From the NCBI GenBank assembly GCA_964020085.1, contig OZ026607.1, forward strand, positions 4,748,886-4,812,885: a stretch of 64,000 nucleotides of DNA, written 5' to 3'. The DNA comes from Micromussa lordhowensis (lineage: Eukaryota; Cnidaria; Anthozoa; Scleractinia; Lobophylliidae). Position 1 is the stretch's first letter, and each line of letters opens with the position of its first letter. Under the pieces are notes generated by a model. That model made no database searches. It was given only the letters and a program-made list of their open reading frames with translations, and was not told the DNA's origin. Positions 33,413 to 45,654 of this stretch are shown piece after piece. Made by a program: the position numbers and the translations under genes.

Positions 33413-34671
33413 CTGGAAAGCAATACAAATATTGTTAACACAGGCCATTTAAAATTGCAACGGAACTTTAGTTAAGAAAACATTACGTTCGATAAGAGCA
33501 TTACCTGAAAAGCTTCGCGATTTAGGTGCCTGATACTACAAATAAGCTAGAAGCTCTGGGTTAATCTGCTGAACAGAAACATATTAAAACACGAGAAATC
33601 CCTTTTCGGCGAATCTTCCTAATTGTGTAAACCATTTAAAGGCTGGCACAGGGACTTAGCATGGCTTATAAAACACGCGTTTAGTGTGTAATCAGATTTT
33701 TGCGTTTTTGTCGAGTGTACTGCCCGGTAATACGAGCGGCGATGCTTGAATGAAAAGATTTTTAATTCCACTCTCGCATGTCTCTTAATCATACGGCGCT
33801 GAAAGGTTGTCAATGCACTCCAGATGTTATGGGCTGGACTTCCTATGGGGAAAGCACGGGAGTCTTGTCACGGTAGACAGCAACAAAACATCACGCTATG
33901 AATGGTTGGAATTGAATCGGAGATCGACGGGTTCCCGAATGTCAAAGAATGCAATTAAAACAAGAGACTTCAGATGTCGATAACATCGCTCATATTGAAG
34001 GGACAGATTCATTATTAACCTGCGTTTTATGAATGACGGAGATTTTCCTGCGCGATTGCACGTTCAAATCTTCACCGAGCGGTAAGAACTAAAGAAAACG
34101 CAAGCGCAAAAAAAAGTACCACGTCTAATAAACCAGATGTTTTTTTTTTCTTGGCTCAAAAAGGACTGTTTTAGTCAGACAGCTCGCATCTAGCAAATCC
34201 CTCTTTGTTTAGAACATTCATACTTTTGTTTTTAAATCATTCTATAGATCTTTCAACGGAATCTCTTCTGGAGTAGTTGATACAATGTCCCACAGACATC
34301 ATCGCTAATTTTCCATTCTGGGGTTCACTGATTGTTTGTGTTAACAGCATTTCCCACAGTCAAGATTAAACATATGGTCCATAGAGATTTGGCGCAGATG
34401 TAACGTTAAAAACAGTCAACTCTTTGGTTAGTTACGTTAGAAACGTTTAAACCTGTTGAGATAGAGTTCTATTAGGATTGTAGTGTGGTAAATTCTGCCC
34501 TAGCTACGGGGCAAAGCGAAAAAGTAAATCAAACCATTTCAGATGCGTCGTTTCAAGCGGCAGAGATAAAGTAAAAAAACATATTTTACGTATGTCGCTT
34601 GTTGTCTTGAATTCGTGACGCTAATTGGAACTGAAAGAAAATGCTTGTTGTCGATAGACGGAAATAATTAA
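33413..34671. other. Upstream of coding exon 1, nothing recognised
   Basis: If the 5'-UTR exons proposed at 43.2 or 50.2 kb are right, this is intron. I saw no CpG cluster or TATA arrangement close to 33412, and an acceptor-like sequence sits at the exon edge. Confidence 0.5.
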
Positions 34672-34679
34672 TTAACCGC

Positions 34680-34790
34680 GCGGCCATGGGCCGAGCGCGG
34701 TTCTTGCTCTGCACGGGGTTTATTTTTATTTTTTTTAACCGCGCGGCCATGGGCCGAGCGCGGTTCTTGCTCTGCACGGGGTTTATTTTT
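34680..34790. repeat. Two GC-rich palindromic boxes, tandem
   Basis: CCGCGCGGCCATGGGCCGAG begins twice about 63 bp apart. Each is followed by CGCGGTTCTTGCTCTGCACG, GGGTTTATTTTT and a T-run. The same box occurs at about 37330 and 37533. The core folds on itself (CCGCGC/GCGCGG and GGCC/GGCC). Confidence 0.85.
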
Positions 34791-37003
34791 TTTTGTATTT
34801 TTTTTTTTTTTGTATGCGACCAGACCCAAACTCCCACTCGGCCAAGTGTCGAATCACGCAACTTATGATGTTTATTAGCTAAAAACTGTTGAAATGTCAA
34901 TGTACTGAAAATCGTATGAATATTCTACTCTTTATTTAGTAGAAAATATATTGCCTTTTTGTGTTATTGAAGCGCTTGATTTGAAGCGAGTATTGAATAC
35001 ATAAAAAGGAATTACGTCATTCATGGAATGTGTCAACGTTGCAACTTTCTCTTGGGAAGCGTGTTGAATAACATCGTGCTTGTTTTTAACTTTCATGTCG
35101 CCATGAGTGACAGTCGTTGAGCTAACTGTAACTTTCCGAGCATTTTTTTGAATTTTAAACAAGAGAAATGAATTATTGTGCTGTTTTATTGATGGAGCGA
35201 GTTCAGAGAAATATTTGCAAGCTAAGCAAAGAACGTGTCAGAACGTGCAAGGATTACGTCATTAGTAGGGAAATAACCACCGTAGGTGGATAACGTAATT
35301 CTTGAATTATGTGACTCGTGTGACTACTTTGCTAGCCCTTTACTCATGAAAAAATACAATTAAATTTAATCGTGAGTTTTAAGAAAGAAAGCTGCTGTTA
35401 ATAGCATTATTATCGTTCGTCAGGAGCCCAATGGGCTCCTGCGTTCGTATCGTTCATGCCCATACATATCCCGAAGAAAGTTCCAGGTTAAGGCCATTAC
35501 GTCATCGGTGTACGACTGATGGTGCAATCGGAGATTTCATAACACGTACAAGTGATGGTGCAATAAGAGGCTTAAATAGTGCGTGTGTAGTCGTTGTTGT
35601 CAGTTGTTGTGCTATAGATTGATGAGGTGATTTTGTGTCTATAGTCATCAGTGAATCAACAAGGAGTGCTTGCAGAGAAGGAACGGGGAGGTAGATGTTC
35701 TGACGTTTATTTCGGAAACGCTTTTAATTGTTTTGTCGTTTTGGTTCAGTCTTTAGGGTCCAAGATTCCGTAGCTGATCTTCTAGTTTATGGGTGACGAG
35801 TTACCCTGTTCGTCCTAACATAAAAAACGACTGAAGTTAAACAAAGAAAAACAAAATCAAACAAAGCTTAACAAAAGAGACTGAAATTGTGACAAAAGTG
35901 AAATACACTGAACATTATTCAAGTGAATACTGCATCAGAGGGTGCGCAGTGAGGCCGTGAAGTTATCAAACCCAGATACGTATAATGGAAGTAATGAAAG
36001 AAACTTCTTGTAGTTTTTGTGTCACCAGACCTAAACTCCCACTCGGCGAAATGTTAAATCATGCAAACTTCCACTCGGCCAAATGTCGAATCACGCAACT
36101 TATGATGTTTATTAGCTAAAAACTGTTGAAACGACAATGTACTGAAAATCGTATGAATATTCTACTCGTTATTTAGTACAAAATATATTGCCTTTATTGT
36201 ATTTATTCGCTAAAAGCTGTTAGAGCATTAATACACGGAAAATGTTACTGACATTGTTTTCTTTAATGTACGTAAAATGTATTTTCTTTTCGTTTTATCG
36301 AAGTGTTGGATTCGAAGAGACTATTAAATATACCAAAAAATTTATTACGCCAGCTATGGAATTTGCCGACATTGCAGCTTTCACTTTGGCTACGTGAGTA
36401 CGATCGTGCTTACTTTGCAAGTTTATTTCGTCAGAAGAGACAGTCCTTAATTTATTTGCAATTTTGCGAGTATTTCGTGTGGGTTTAGACATTTAAAGTG
36501 AATTGTTTGGCTATTTCATCGAAGCGAGTAAAGAGATTCGAAGGAAAATTAAATTTGCCGAGGTAAACAAGATAGAACTTGCAGCGTTTATGTTCCAAAA
36601 TTAGGCGTGGATAGCGGAAACCTCGGACTTTTTGTCTGACTTTGCTTGTCCTTTACTTATAGCACAAACAAATTAAAATTTGACTTTTAAGGAAGAAAGC
36701 TGTTTATTAATAGCGTAGCTGTTTGTAAGTAGCGCTCTGTATGATTGACCTGAACGTATAGGACACAAGTGTTCATCATTTGCCCTTCGCAACCTATCTG
36801 ACACTTGTGATAACTTATTAGTGCTCGAACAAGGCTGACATACTTTGATTTCGAGATCGATGTACTAATATGATATTTCATCGGAAAGCAAACACTGTTT
36901 TGGTAAATGTTCTTTTACGTATCGGAGAGGCAGACGCTCTGTTTCGGTGAACGTTTTCTGTATATCTGTTAATAAGCAAACAAAAAAAAAAAAAAAAACG
37001 TTT

Positions 37004-37076
37004 AGCCTCCTACGGGATTCGAACTCACGACCTCTCGATTGGGAGACCATCGTCTACTCCACTGCGCCACAGCGAC
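37004..37076 (-). tRNA. tRNA-like sequence, probably a pseudogene or SINE head
   Basis: On the minus strand it has an A-box-like TGGCGCAGTGG and a strong B-box GAGTTCGAATCC at tRNA-like spacing, plus an anticodon-like stem TCTC/GAGA. A long T-run (a pol III terminator) follows about 5 nt after the 3' end. The D-stem and acceptor stem pair poorly and the anticodon loop is not standard, so I doubt a working tRNA. It lies within the tandem repeat complex. Confidence 0.5.
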
Positions 37077-37209
37077 ATGAGTTATGACACTGTGGAACTC
37101 ATTATAAAGGATGGGTTGTAAAAGAATGTGCACTGCTTTGCGACTGTGGTGCTAAGAAAACAGTTCAATTTTAATAAAAGCGCGGTTATAAGATCTAAAA
37201 GATCTTCTT

Positions 37210-37740
37210 GTTTTTTTTTGTCATGTCGGAGAGCTGAACCAGCTCTCTGCTCGGCCAAACTTTGAATCACGCAACCGGATTCGCCGAAAATACCACAAGG
37301 ACATTTGCAAGGATAAATAATGTAATTAACCGCGCGGCCATGGGCCGAGCGCGGTTCTTGCTCTGCACGGGGTTTATTTTTTTTTATTTTTTTTTTTGTC
37401 ATGTCGGAGAGCTGAACCAACTCTCTGCTCGGCCAAACTTTGAATCACGCAACCGGTAATGTTTATTCGCCGAAAAAAAAGCTGTTGAAATATTACCACA
37501 AGGACATTTGCAAGGATAAATAATGTAATTAACCGCGCGGCCATGGGCCGAGCGCGGTTCTTGCTCTGCACGGGGTTTATTTTTTTTATTTTTTTTTTTT
37601 GCCATGTCGGAGAGCTGAACCAGCTCTCTGCTCGGCCAAACTTTGAATCACGCAACCGGTAATGTTTATTCGCCGAAAAAAAAGCTGTTGAAATATTACC
37701 ACAAGGACATTTGCAAGGATAAATAATGTAATTTAGGACC
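37210..37740. repeat. Tandem array, 203-bp unit, about 2.6 copies
   Basis: AACCGCGCGGCCATGGGCCG occurs at 37328 and 37531 (period 203). Each unit holds GGAGAGCTGAACCAGCTCTC (a hairpin), CTCGGCCAAACTTTGAATCA, and ACCACAAGGACATTTGCAAG. The first unit is truncated and has an internal deletion. Near-identity of the last two units implies recent duplication. Confidence 0.88.
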
Positions 37741-38310
37741 TGTTGCTGGCTACTAAGGCTGAAATTATCTAGAGTTAAGCTTTATTTTTGTTTTGCTTGC
37801 ATGTTCACTTTCGAAGGGAATATTCAATGCGCCGGCTAAAGAAGGTAGTCAGCCATGGAATGCGCTGATGCTGATAAATATGACCGTATTTACTGCAATG
37901 CCCTTACGGTGATAAATAAGATCGTGTTTACTTCGCCAGAAGCAATGGTGGAGTTTTCTGGGAAAAAAAAATATAACCTCGGCACTCGTCAAAACCTTTG
38001 CAAATATATATTCGTTTGAAAGGTCAATTCTCCTTCGAGCTACAGGTAAACAAAAATCTCCGATTACCAATCACGCAACCACGCTATGCAAAGAATGTGA
38101 AATAAAATCTCTTTCAGCTTACTTTGAATCACGCAATCTCTATTGTTTCCAATGGGTAATGTTTACTCGCAAAACGCTGTTGCCAAATACTTAGAAAACA
38201 GTTCAATTTTAAAAGCGCGGTTTTAAGTTGTTTTCAACTTCTTGTTAATTAATTGACGTTCACCGGAATTGAAAGTTTTCTATGATGTTAGAAAAAGTCA
38301 CGCAACACTC

Positions 38311-40530
38311 AAAAAAAGCGTATTTCTGATCACAAAGTTACAAGAGCTCTTCCGGATTAGAAATTACCCAGAACAAGCAACACAGTTCGTCGTTATCAGG
38401 CGTTTTAGTTGAATAAGCCCATAAATTAACTTATTGACCCTATATCCTAAAACAGGACAAGTGGCTACCTGGGGTTTTGCGGCCTGGGTAGTGCTAATGT
38501 CGGTCTGGACGAAAGCTACTGTGAAATGACGAGGCAGGAGAGACAAAAATGCATTGATTGATTCATGCAATGAAAGTGGAGATATTTTGACTCTGTCAAT
38601 GCCATGTCTAGTTCCATAGCCTCGTATGTAACGTTATCCTGGACGAAGGAGAGCGAAACCAAAACATATACCGCGCGGAAAAGATGGCCACCATTTTTCA
38701 ACCCACCTCGCGAACAGAACATTTTTCTCTCGTTGTTTAATATAGTTATTTGTTCAGTATGCTACATAATTATTCCGATTTCTTGATTCCTTCATGTAAG
38801 AAAGAAATTTTTCCAGCAGCTCTAGCCGCCGTCATTTGGAATGAGTCGGTGTAATGTGAGAAGCCACAGTCAAGTTTTTCTTGTTTATTCTTGTAAAACA
38901 GGTTGATTCATTCAGAAAGGGAGCGTTTCCCAAGAAAATACGATACATACGTATGGCTTATGTTTTTTTCAATATAGCTTTGAAAAACTAATGACGAGGA
39001 AAGGTAGATTAACTGAGATCTCAATCGATTTGTATCGCACTGTTTTGAACTTGTTTAGCAAGCAGGTCTTTTTCGTTTCACAGCTTCCGACACTTGAGTT
39101 TAAGGGCCGTCGAAAGCATTGAGGTAAACAAATTCGCGTGACTACAAAAACTTTGCGTGTGTGTTTCTTGCTTAATTTCGGCGTTGGATATCGTCGATAT
39201 CGGCGAGACAACTCGACAGCCCCTGATGTCGGTCACCTCTCAAAGGTTAAGGACTGGTTAGGGAATACGAGAAATGTTCTACACGAATTCCATCAGTGGA
39301 AAATACAGCCCTAAGTTATTGTTTGTGCTGTAAGAATTATGAAGTTGCTGGCGGCCAGAATGAAAAAATAAATATGCACAGATTGACAAGTCAAAAGTAG
39401 CATTGAAGTTAGTCGATCAAAATGCTTGCCACGACAAGTGAATCTCAAGACGTTTTGCAATGTTTTTGCTCAGACTTTATGTAATAATCGTTAATCAATG
39501 ACATTGGTGCGATGCGAAGATTAACTTTAGTAACAATCAGTTAACCGGTGCTAAAAATGGAACTCAATTTTAATTTTTAAGCTGTTTGGCGGTTGCCAAA
39601 GTTAGAGCTAGGATACACTGAAAATGACTTGAAAACTTGGCAATTTTATGAATCTTTTCATGAATTAAACCCACTCGTCCCGACTATGTAACAGATATAT
39701 ATATAGCCAATATTTTGCTTTTTTAGATACTGGCTTTTCAATGACTGATAAGAAGTTGTTGATTACTCTCTAGGATTACGGACAAATAAGACAAAGTTTT
39801 ATCCACAACCTAGGATTGAAATTGTGGCTAATTTTGCAAATAGTTTCTCTTTTTTTGTTTTTGGTGGTTGTTTCATTTGTACTACAGTATACCCGAAAAC
39901 AGGGAGATAATTCAGAAACTCTAGAATATGACATTGTTAACCAGCCAGGCATTTTCCTCGTCACTAAAGGGATAAGATCGGCCAAGATCCGGAAGAAATT
40001 GTTAGGGGAAATGTTAAACATCCGAGTTGTTGAACCGCAGGGTTCGAAATCATGGAGACAAAATCCCTTTAAAGACCAACCTTTAAGCCACCCAACTAGA
40101 GCTCGTTGTGATCTATTTTGTCTGGAAGTCCAGCTGAGCTTGGAGCAGGTTCTCGGGCACGGAAGGACTGTTAACGATCATTTAAGACACATACGCACAT
40201 CCAATTAAGGGCGCTATGCAAACAACTGAAGAGCTAATACGAAGCGTGCGACCTGGCACATAAATTTGAAAATCCTAGACCTAGTGGCACGAAATTGATT
40301 TGCAGTTGAATTAGAAAAACAAGGTACCCAATGTTCAGCTAATACCAAATCTTGGATGACTAATTGGCTATGAACTCCAGAGAAAGCCCACAAACATGGT
40401 GTGAGATATTTGTATTTATAAATGGCATAAAATTGCAAAGGTTGTTCAAATGAAGCATTTGAGCTGTGTTTTCATGTCTTCAGCACTGTTTAGACTAATT
40501 TAAAGTGTGTTACCATTTTTAACAAAAAAA
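38311..40530. other. No gene recognised
   Basis: AT-rich sequence. The longest open frame (39816-40208, plus) starts with TTG and encodes a hydrophobic N terminus, but has no ATG start or family resemblance. Confidence 0.6.
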
Positions 40531-40534
40531 AACA

Positions 40535-40755
40535 TATCGAGCAGTACTTTCATGTGGTACTGTTTGTTATGCTGTACAAGGTGGGCTCCAACTTTATAGT
40601 CTGTGGGTGAAACCCTAGTGTGTGACCATTCAAATGAAAGCTATTGAGCAGTACTTTCATGAAGTACTGTTTATTACGCTGTATAAGGTGGTTCTAACTT
40701 TTAAGTCTGTGGTTGAAACCCTACCGAGGTTGTGACCCATTCAAATGAAACCGTC
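40535..40755 (+). repeat. 106-bp dispersed tandem family, two units
   Basis: GAGCAGTACTTTCATG begins at 40539 and again at 40646 (period 107). TGCTGTACAAGGTGG and TGTGTGACCATTCAAATGAA are shared with the other copies. Same orientation as the copy at 12.66 kb. Confidence 0.85.
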
Positions 40756-41781
40756 TTTTCTCTAAATGACATTTTTATTTTTTGCCCGTATCAGTTGTGG
40801 GCTTAAGAAATCCTTGAGGATAGACCATTGAGGATCATTGAGATGGACGTTTCTGCACTTTCTTGTACAACCATGCAGGTGTCTTTCATCATAGCAGTTA
40901 CTTTCTGTGGTTCAATAAATTGATTGATATTTCACGGTGGTTAACCATTTCATTACATTTATTATCTGAACTAACTATTTCGCATTTTTTTGGCATCCGT
41001 GAAAAATTTTTACTACTTCAAAGACAGCGGCAAAAAGTGGAGGATCTCCTACAAAGCTTTCAAATGAACGGTTTATACAATGCAGCTCTTAACAATTAAA
41101 TCTCGGACATTTTTTACTGCTAAAATTTTGGATAGTTCAAATTGGACAGAGTGTGTTAAAGATGTTGGCACTTGAAATACGCAATGATAAATTTCGAAAT
41201 TGCGCCGCGGGAATACCGCCAAAGTGAGATGCGGCATCTGTTAAATTCTTTAAATGTCGCGATTGTACGATAAGCAACTGGTATTGCAAGATTGGGCTGA
41301 TTTCCAGAGAGTCCTATGGCTATCTTTGTCCGAGGCACGTAAATGACTTCATTCACGTAGCAAAGAAAATGGATCTCCATTTAATTAGTTTTAAAGATTG
41401 ACTTTCTTTTCCAAGACTCCGATATTTCCTGTTTTGTTGCGTGTAGGTAGCCTAAGGTCAAGATGCTCTTCACTTTATATGCTATTGTTGCTGGCAACAA
41501 ACACAAATTTAATCTTCTAGATGAAAAGGGCATAACTTAGAGACGTGGCAACCACGGAACGTATCGTTGGCGCGCGTGGCCTCGTCTTCAAGCTAGCCTC
41601 TCTCTCGTGCGATTTGTGAATGGACAAGAACTGTGAACGTTTGTAAGAACAAAAAAAACCTTCTGGAAATACAATTTTCTTGCAGTAGTTTTCAGAAACT
41701 TACGGGACTGTTTCAGTAACTCCAATAAAGCGAAGAAAGTGTTTCGAAGTGGTTTTCCATGTTTCCATAGAGTTGTTTCTT

Positions 41782-41842
41782 TGTTTGTTGTTGTTGTTGT
41801 GTGGTTTTTGTTGGTCGTGGTGGTGGTGTGGTGGTGTGGCGG
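41782..41842. repeat. GTT/GGT low-complexity tract
   Basis: A run of TTG and GTGGTG units with little interruption. Open frames over it on either strand are products of base composition. Confidence 0.8.
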
Positions 41843-42099
41843 AGATTACAACAGTGATGGCTAAGGCGATGATGACGATGATGATACTGGATAAGACGAT
41901 ACGTGATAAAGGTAATGTCGCATTCGTGGAAAGTCAAATAAATCGAGAAAAGTTGGTTCATTGCATATTTCGCAAATTGTGACGATAACCGTGTGCATTG
42001 TCCTACCAAGAACCCTTCCAAGTACAAATATGGCCTGTGTTGTAAAATTTCAACTGAGACTAAAACAAAACAAACCGAATTATCGGACCACGTTAAAGT

Positions 42100-42490
42100 G
42101 TGCCTATAACTGAATAGCTTTCATTTCAGCTGGGTCGCACACTAAGCTTCATCCACAGACTAAAAAGTTAGAGCCACGTTGTACAGGATCAGTAAAACAG
42201 TAAAACACATGAAAGAACCGCTCAATAGCTTTCATTTGAATTGTAACACACTGACTAGGGTTTCATCCACAGACTAAAAAGTTATAACCACCTTGCACAG
42301 GTACTGTTCAATAGCTTTCATTTGAATGGTCACACACTAGGGGTTTTATCTACAGACTTAAAAGTTAGAACCACCTTGTACAGCATAATAAACAGTACCA
42401 CACAAAAGTACTGCTCGACAGCTTTTATACGTTGGAATTAGGCACACTTCGGGATTTCATCCATCAAGGACTTAAAAGCTAAAACAACAT
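42100..42490 (-). repeat. 106-bp dispersed tandem family, about four units
   Basis: CAATAGCTTTCATTTGAAT phrases alternate with ACAGACTTAAAAGTTAGAAC and CACCTTGTACAGCATAATAA. Some units are shortened. Inverted relative to the 40.5-kb copy only 1.4 kb away. Confidence 0.85.
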
Positions 42491-43178
42491 AAACATGTCT
42501 AGAAGGGTTCGACTGCGTAAAAGAGAAGACTCTTGAGACACTGATCGATATCAAATCGGCTGGTATCGATATAAAACCGGAATTGCGGACAGAGCACATT
42601 TAGCTGCTTTTCACTGTCAGCTTGAAAAAGTGACAAGTTTTAAGCTGGTGCTAAAGCGCGATACATCTGCTTCCGTGCCGACAACTTGGCGACACAAGAA
42701 TTAATCTCGACAAATTTAGAAATACTTGGCTTCATATAACACGATTCACTAAATTTTCCTTCACCCTTCATTATACTTTTTTTCGGCTTTACCCATAATC
42801 GAATTATGAGGTTTAGCACTATAATTTTCGTAGTAAGGCGGATTTTAAGACAAATCTCATCGACCACCTTGTTGTAGAGCTTTGTTGTTTCTAGCATTTA
42901 GCTCAGTTTGCTTAAAACCATCTTTTGTTCTCCGCAGAAGATTATCCGTTTTTGAAACACTCACTTTACAAAGGGTAAGTCGATGGAAGCTGGTAGTAAA
43001 ACCTGCAGGGGTGTTTGAGCGACAGAAGTGACTAAACTAAGTAACAGCTAACAAAAGGATCGAAAACCCCGCAAATAACGCCATTTACTGTCCCAAACGA
43101 TTCCTAACAGTATCTGTTACAAAACAAACCCGTGAAGCTCAGTTCCACATACAAGTCATAACAAATAAATACACTTAC

Positions 43179-43450
43179 GTTCCAGCGCGCTTCTCAGTGA
43201 CTTTGTTTTCGATTTTCCATTAGTTATGGCTCCGATATCTTCACTCTTCTATCCACAAGCCGTTACATTAATCTGCACGCATCGCCCGTCATTTTCCAGA
43301 GTTCATATGCGATAAGAATGCTCTGCAACTGGCTGTTATCAGACCCGATGTAACGTCCAATAATATTTGTTTATCTTTTCACAACTTCGTTGAGCTTCCC
43401 TCACTCATCCTCGAAAATGACTCGTCAAAACGTTTCTAATGGGCGGGGCT
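43179..43450 (-). promoter_or_regulatory. Candidate promoter and non-coding first exon for KIF26
   Basis: On the minus strand a strong donor, CTGGAAC|GTAAGTGT, lies at 43178, and I saw no convincing acceptor upstream, as expected of a first exon. The proposed exon contains only a short upstream open frame (MENRKQSH). About 265 bp upstream is a GC box (plus GGGCGGGGC at 43442) and between them an inverted CCAAT (ATTGGACGT on the minus strand). Joining to 33412 would give a 5' UTR in front of the ATG. This is inference from splice and promoter-like signals only. Confidence 0.3.
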
Positions 43451-43959
43451 TAATGGCAGTCACGACTTTTATCTCAATTCACTGACGCACTCATCTAAAA
43501 CATGATACGTAACTCTTTGTTCAAAGCGCGAAGCATCAACATTTTCTTCTCGGAATAAACTGCCGGTTGTTCACACCGAAGCCATTGCGTGTGAATTTAG
43601 TCAAATCAATGATCGTTTATCCATAGCCGAATGGTTATTTGCAGACAGATTATCCAGGAAATTTGTAGAGATTAGTGTGCTTAAGTTAGGGTTCTTTAGT
43701 GAAAGGAAACATACCACCTAATGTTGTCATGGGAACATGATAAGACCTCCAAGTTGTCATTTTGCAATTTTCTTTTGTCTTCAGTTCAGTTCTTGAAATC
43801 TTTGTTATCAGCGATAGCGGTCTTTTATTAAGGTTTGACCGACGTGATGTTTCGTATGTTGAATGAAAAAGGTTTTAAGTAGACAAGATTGCATAGTACA
43901 TTACCACGATTGCGCTCATTGACAATGTCTTAGGTTTCTGATTAATGACTGGCTCTATT

Positions 43960-44258
43960 TTTGGAGATCGACCTGCACAGAGCAGTGAACAGTAGTACCC
44001 CACATGAAAGTACTGCTTTAATTTGAATGGTCGCACATAAGGATTTTATTCACAGAGGTAACAAGTTAGAACCGCCTTGTACAGCATGATAGACTGTTCC
44101 ATATGAACACTACTGCTCAATAGCTTTCATTTGAATGGTCACACACTAGGGTTTCATCGACAGACTTAAAGTTAGAACCACCTTGTACATAATTATAAAC
44201 AGTAGTACATGAAAGTACTGCACAAAAGCTTTCATTTGAATGGTCATACATCCGGTAT
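43960..44258 (-). repeat. 106-bp dispersed tandem family, three units
   Basis: AGCTTTCATTTGAATGGTCA occurs twice, with GAACCACCTTGTACATAATT, GAACCGCCTTGTACAGCATG and ACATGAAAGTACTGC in register. Immediately upstream (plus sense) of AT-rich unique sequence. Confidence 0.82.
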
Positions 44259-45585
44259 ATTCTGATACAAAAGTTTACACCAATCACAACAGATTTTCTC
44301 CTTCGATGAACATAATTCATGTTTTCAAAACAATTTTTTTTATAACCTCTGTGAAGGTCAAACTGACACGAACAACTTTCAAAAGTGTACATGTTTCTTT
44401 TGGCAAAATCTCAAAATAAAAATAACCCATCTTTTATATCTTGTATCTTCAAAGTACATACTCAAAAGACTTACCGACCTCTCGTGTGTAGACAAAACAT
44501 ACCATTGCATCACAGATATCACACGCACGGTCAACGACAAAAGATTCTTCACCGACAAGATGATAAAATCTGCCATAGTCTATTTTTGAAAAAAACAATG
44601 CTAGCACGGGTACAGGAATGATATCGAACTTGTAGGAATAGCGCTTCTCGACAAAAAGAAATTGTGGAATGACGGTGAAGGCTTGCGAAAACTAAACTAG
44701 TACTTTCATTCCATGAAACAACGTTTTTTGCGAGATAAACGGATACTTGGTCTTTGAGAGTGGATTTATCCCATTAACATCATCATTACATCTGCTTGAT
44801 TGAATCAAAACATGAAATGTCTCGTGATAAAGTTTCCTTTGCGACTTGCCGTGTCCTGAAATGTCTGGCGTTTCGATTGAAGGACATGAAGAATTGGGTG
44901 ACTTAAATCTCAATCTACAATATGTGTTTTACTAATTGCAAACAGATCGCTACAGCAATGATGCCCTGCATCGCAATTACGCGCATTTTTATCCTTGTCT
45001 TTTGCGTCGATTCAGACCTACAAAACTCTAACTTAATATGGATCTGTGTCAACAGTGGCTTGAATATGTGTTCGATGTATACTCCTAGACAAAGATTCTG
45101 ATTGTCTGTTTCTTCCTTTTTTCCATGCAATTTAGTATTTTTGGCAATTAGTTTATCGAAATTTAGGATTTTCTGAAAAATTTTTCCATATGACTTGAAT
45201 ATAATGTTATGAATGTACGGTATTTGGGATAATTGGGTATTATGTTGAGGTATTTCCATACACAGCCTACCCCAAGGCCTCCCTAAGTGGTCTGTACAAT
45301 GGATACAATGGTATTTAAGACCTATTTAACGAATTGAATCTCCAACACTATTAGTAACAGGTGAACGGCGTCACTAGTATATGGGAGCCACTAAGACTGA
45401 TCAAAATGTAATTTCTCAGTACAGTATCAATACATTGCCAAGACACTGTTGACGAGAATAAAGAAAATCATCAACTAGGGGGGGGAGGGGTCGAAAGTCA
45501 TTGTCATTCTCAGATCTGGCGCTGGCGTAACAATAAATTTCTCAGTTTTTTACTGTCACGTGTGTACCCTCGTTAAATAAAGTTG
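44259..45585. other. No gene recognised
   Basis: Several open frames of 65-114 codons on both strands overlap one another. None has a family motif, consistent codon bias or splice context that I could support. Confidence 0.55.
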
Positions 45586-45601
45586 ATTATTATTATTATT
45601 A

Positions 45602-45652
<51 letters not shown>
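45586..45652. repeat. (ATT)n microsatellite, possible retroelement tail
   Basis: About 22 ATT units with one interruption, directly after CCTCGTTAAATAAAGTTG. A short A/T-rich phrase passing into a simple repeat is typical of the 3' end of LINE or SINE insertions, but no body of such an element was identified. Confidence 0.85.

Positions 45653-45654
<2 letters not shown>

Larger units (their letters stand above)
34672..38310. repeat. 3.6-kb complex of diverged tandem duplications
   Basis: A segment starting ACTCGGCCAAGTGTCGAATC at 34836 recurs at 36073, and matching order of diverged sequence continues for several hundred bases. For example GATTTGAAGCGAGTATTGAA near 34979 corresponds to GATTCGAAGAGACTATTAAA near 36308, and CTTTCGAAGGGAATATTCAA near 37809. 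Within it is a shorter tandem array (203-bp unit, 37210-37740). The phrase AATCACGCAA occurs at 34852, 36089, 37265, 37443, 37646, 38069 and 38127, with variants at 36056 and 38296. No coding function is seen. Confidence 0.75.

Noticed and set aside
35422..35440. The palindrome AGGAGCCCAATGGGCTCCT as a terminator or operator-like site.
   Set aside because: A 9-bp stem with a single-base centre inside a repeat-rich region; probably part of a repeat end. No flanking signal supports a function.
34586..37655. Minus and plus frames with repeated PVQSKNRARPMAARL-like peptides.
   Set aside because: They are translations of the GC-rich boxes and T-runs of the tandem repeat complex; no intact gene is present.
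39816..40208. A 130-codon plus frame with a signal-anchor-like hydrophobic start.
   Set aside because: It begins at TTG, not ATG, lacks a supporting splice context, and the hydrophobic stretch comes from T-rich sequence.
41713..42027. Frames with TTT- and QQQQ-type runs near 41.8 kb.
   Set aside because: They are products of the GTT/GGT simple-sequence tract.
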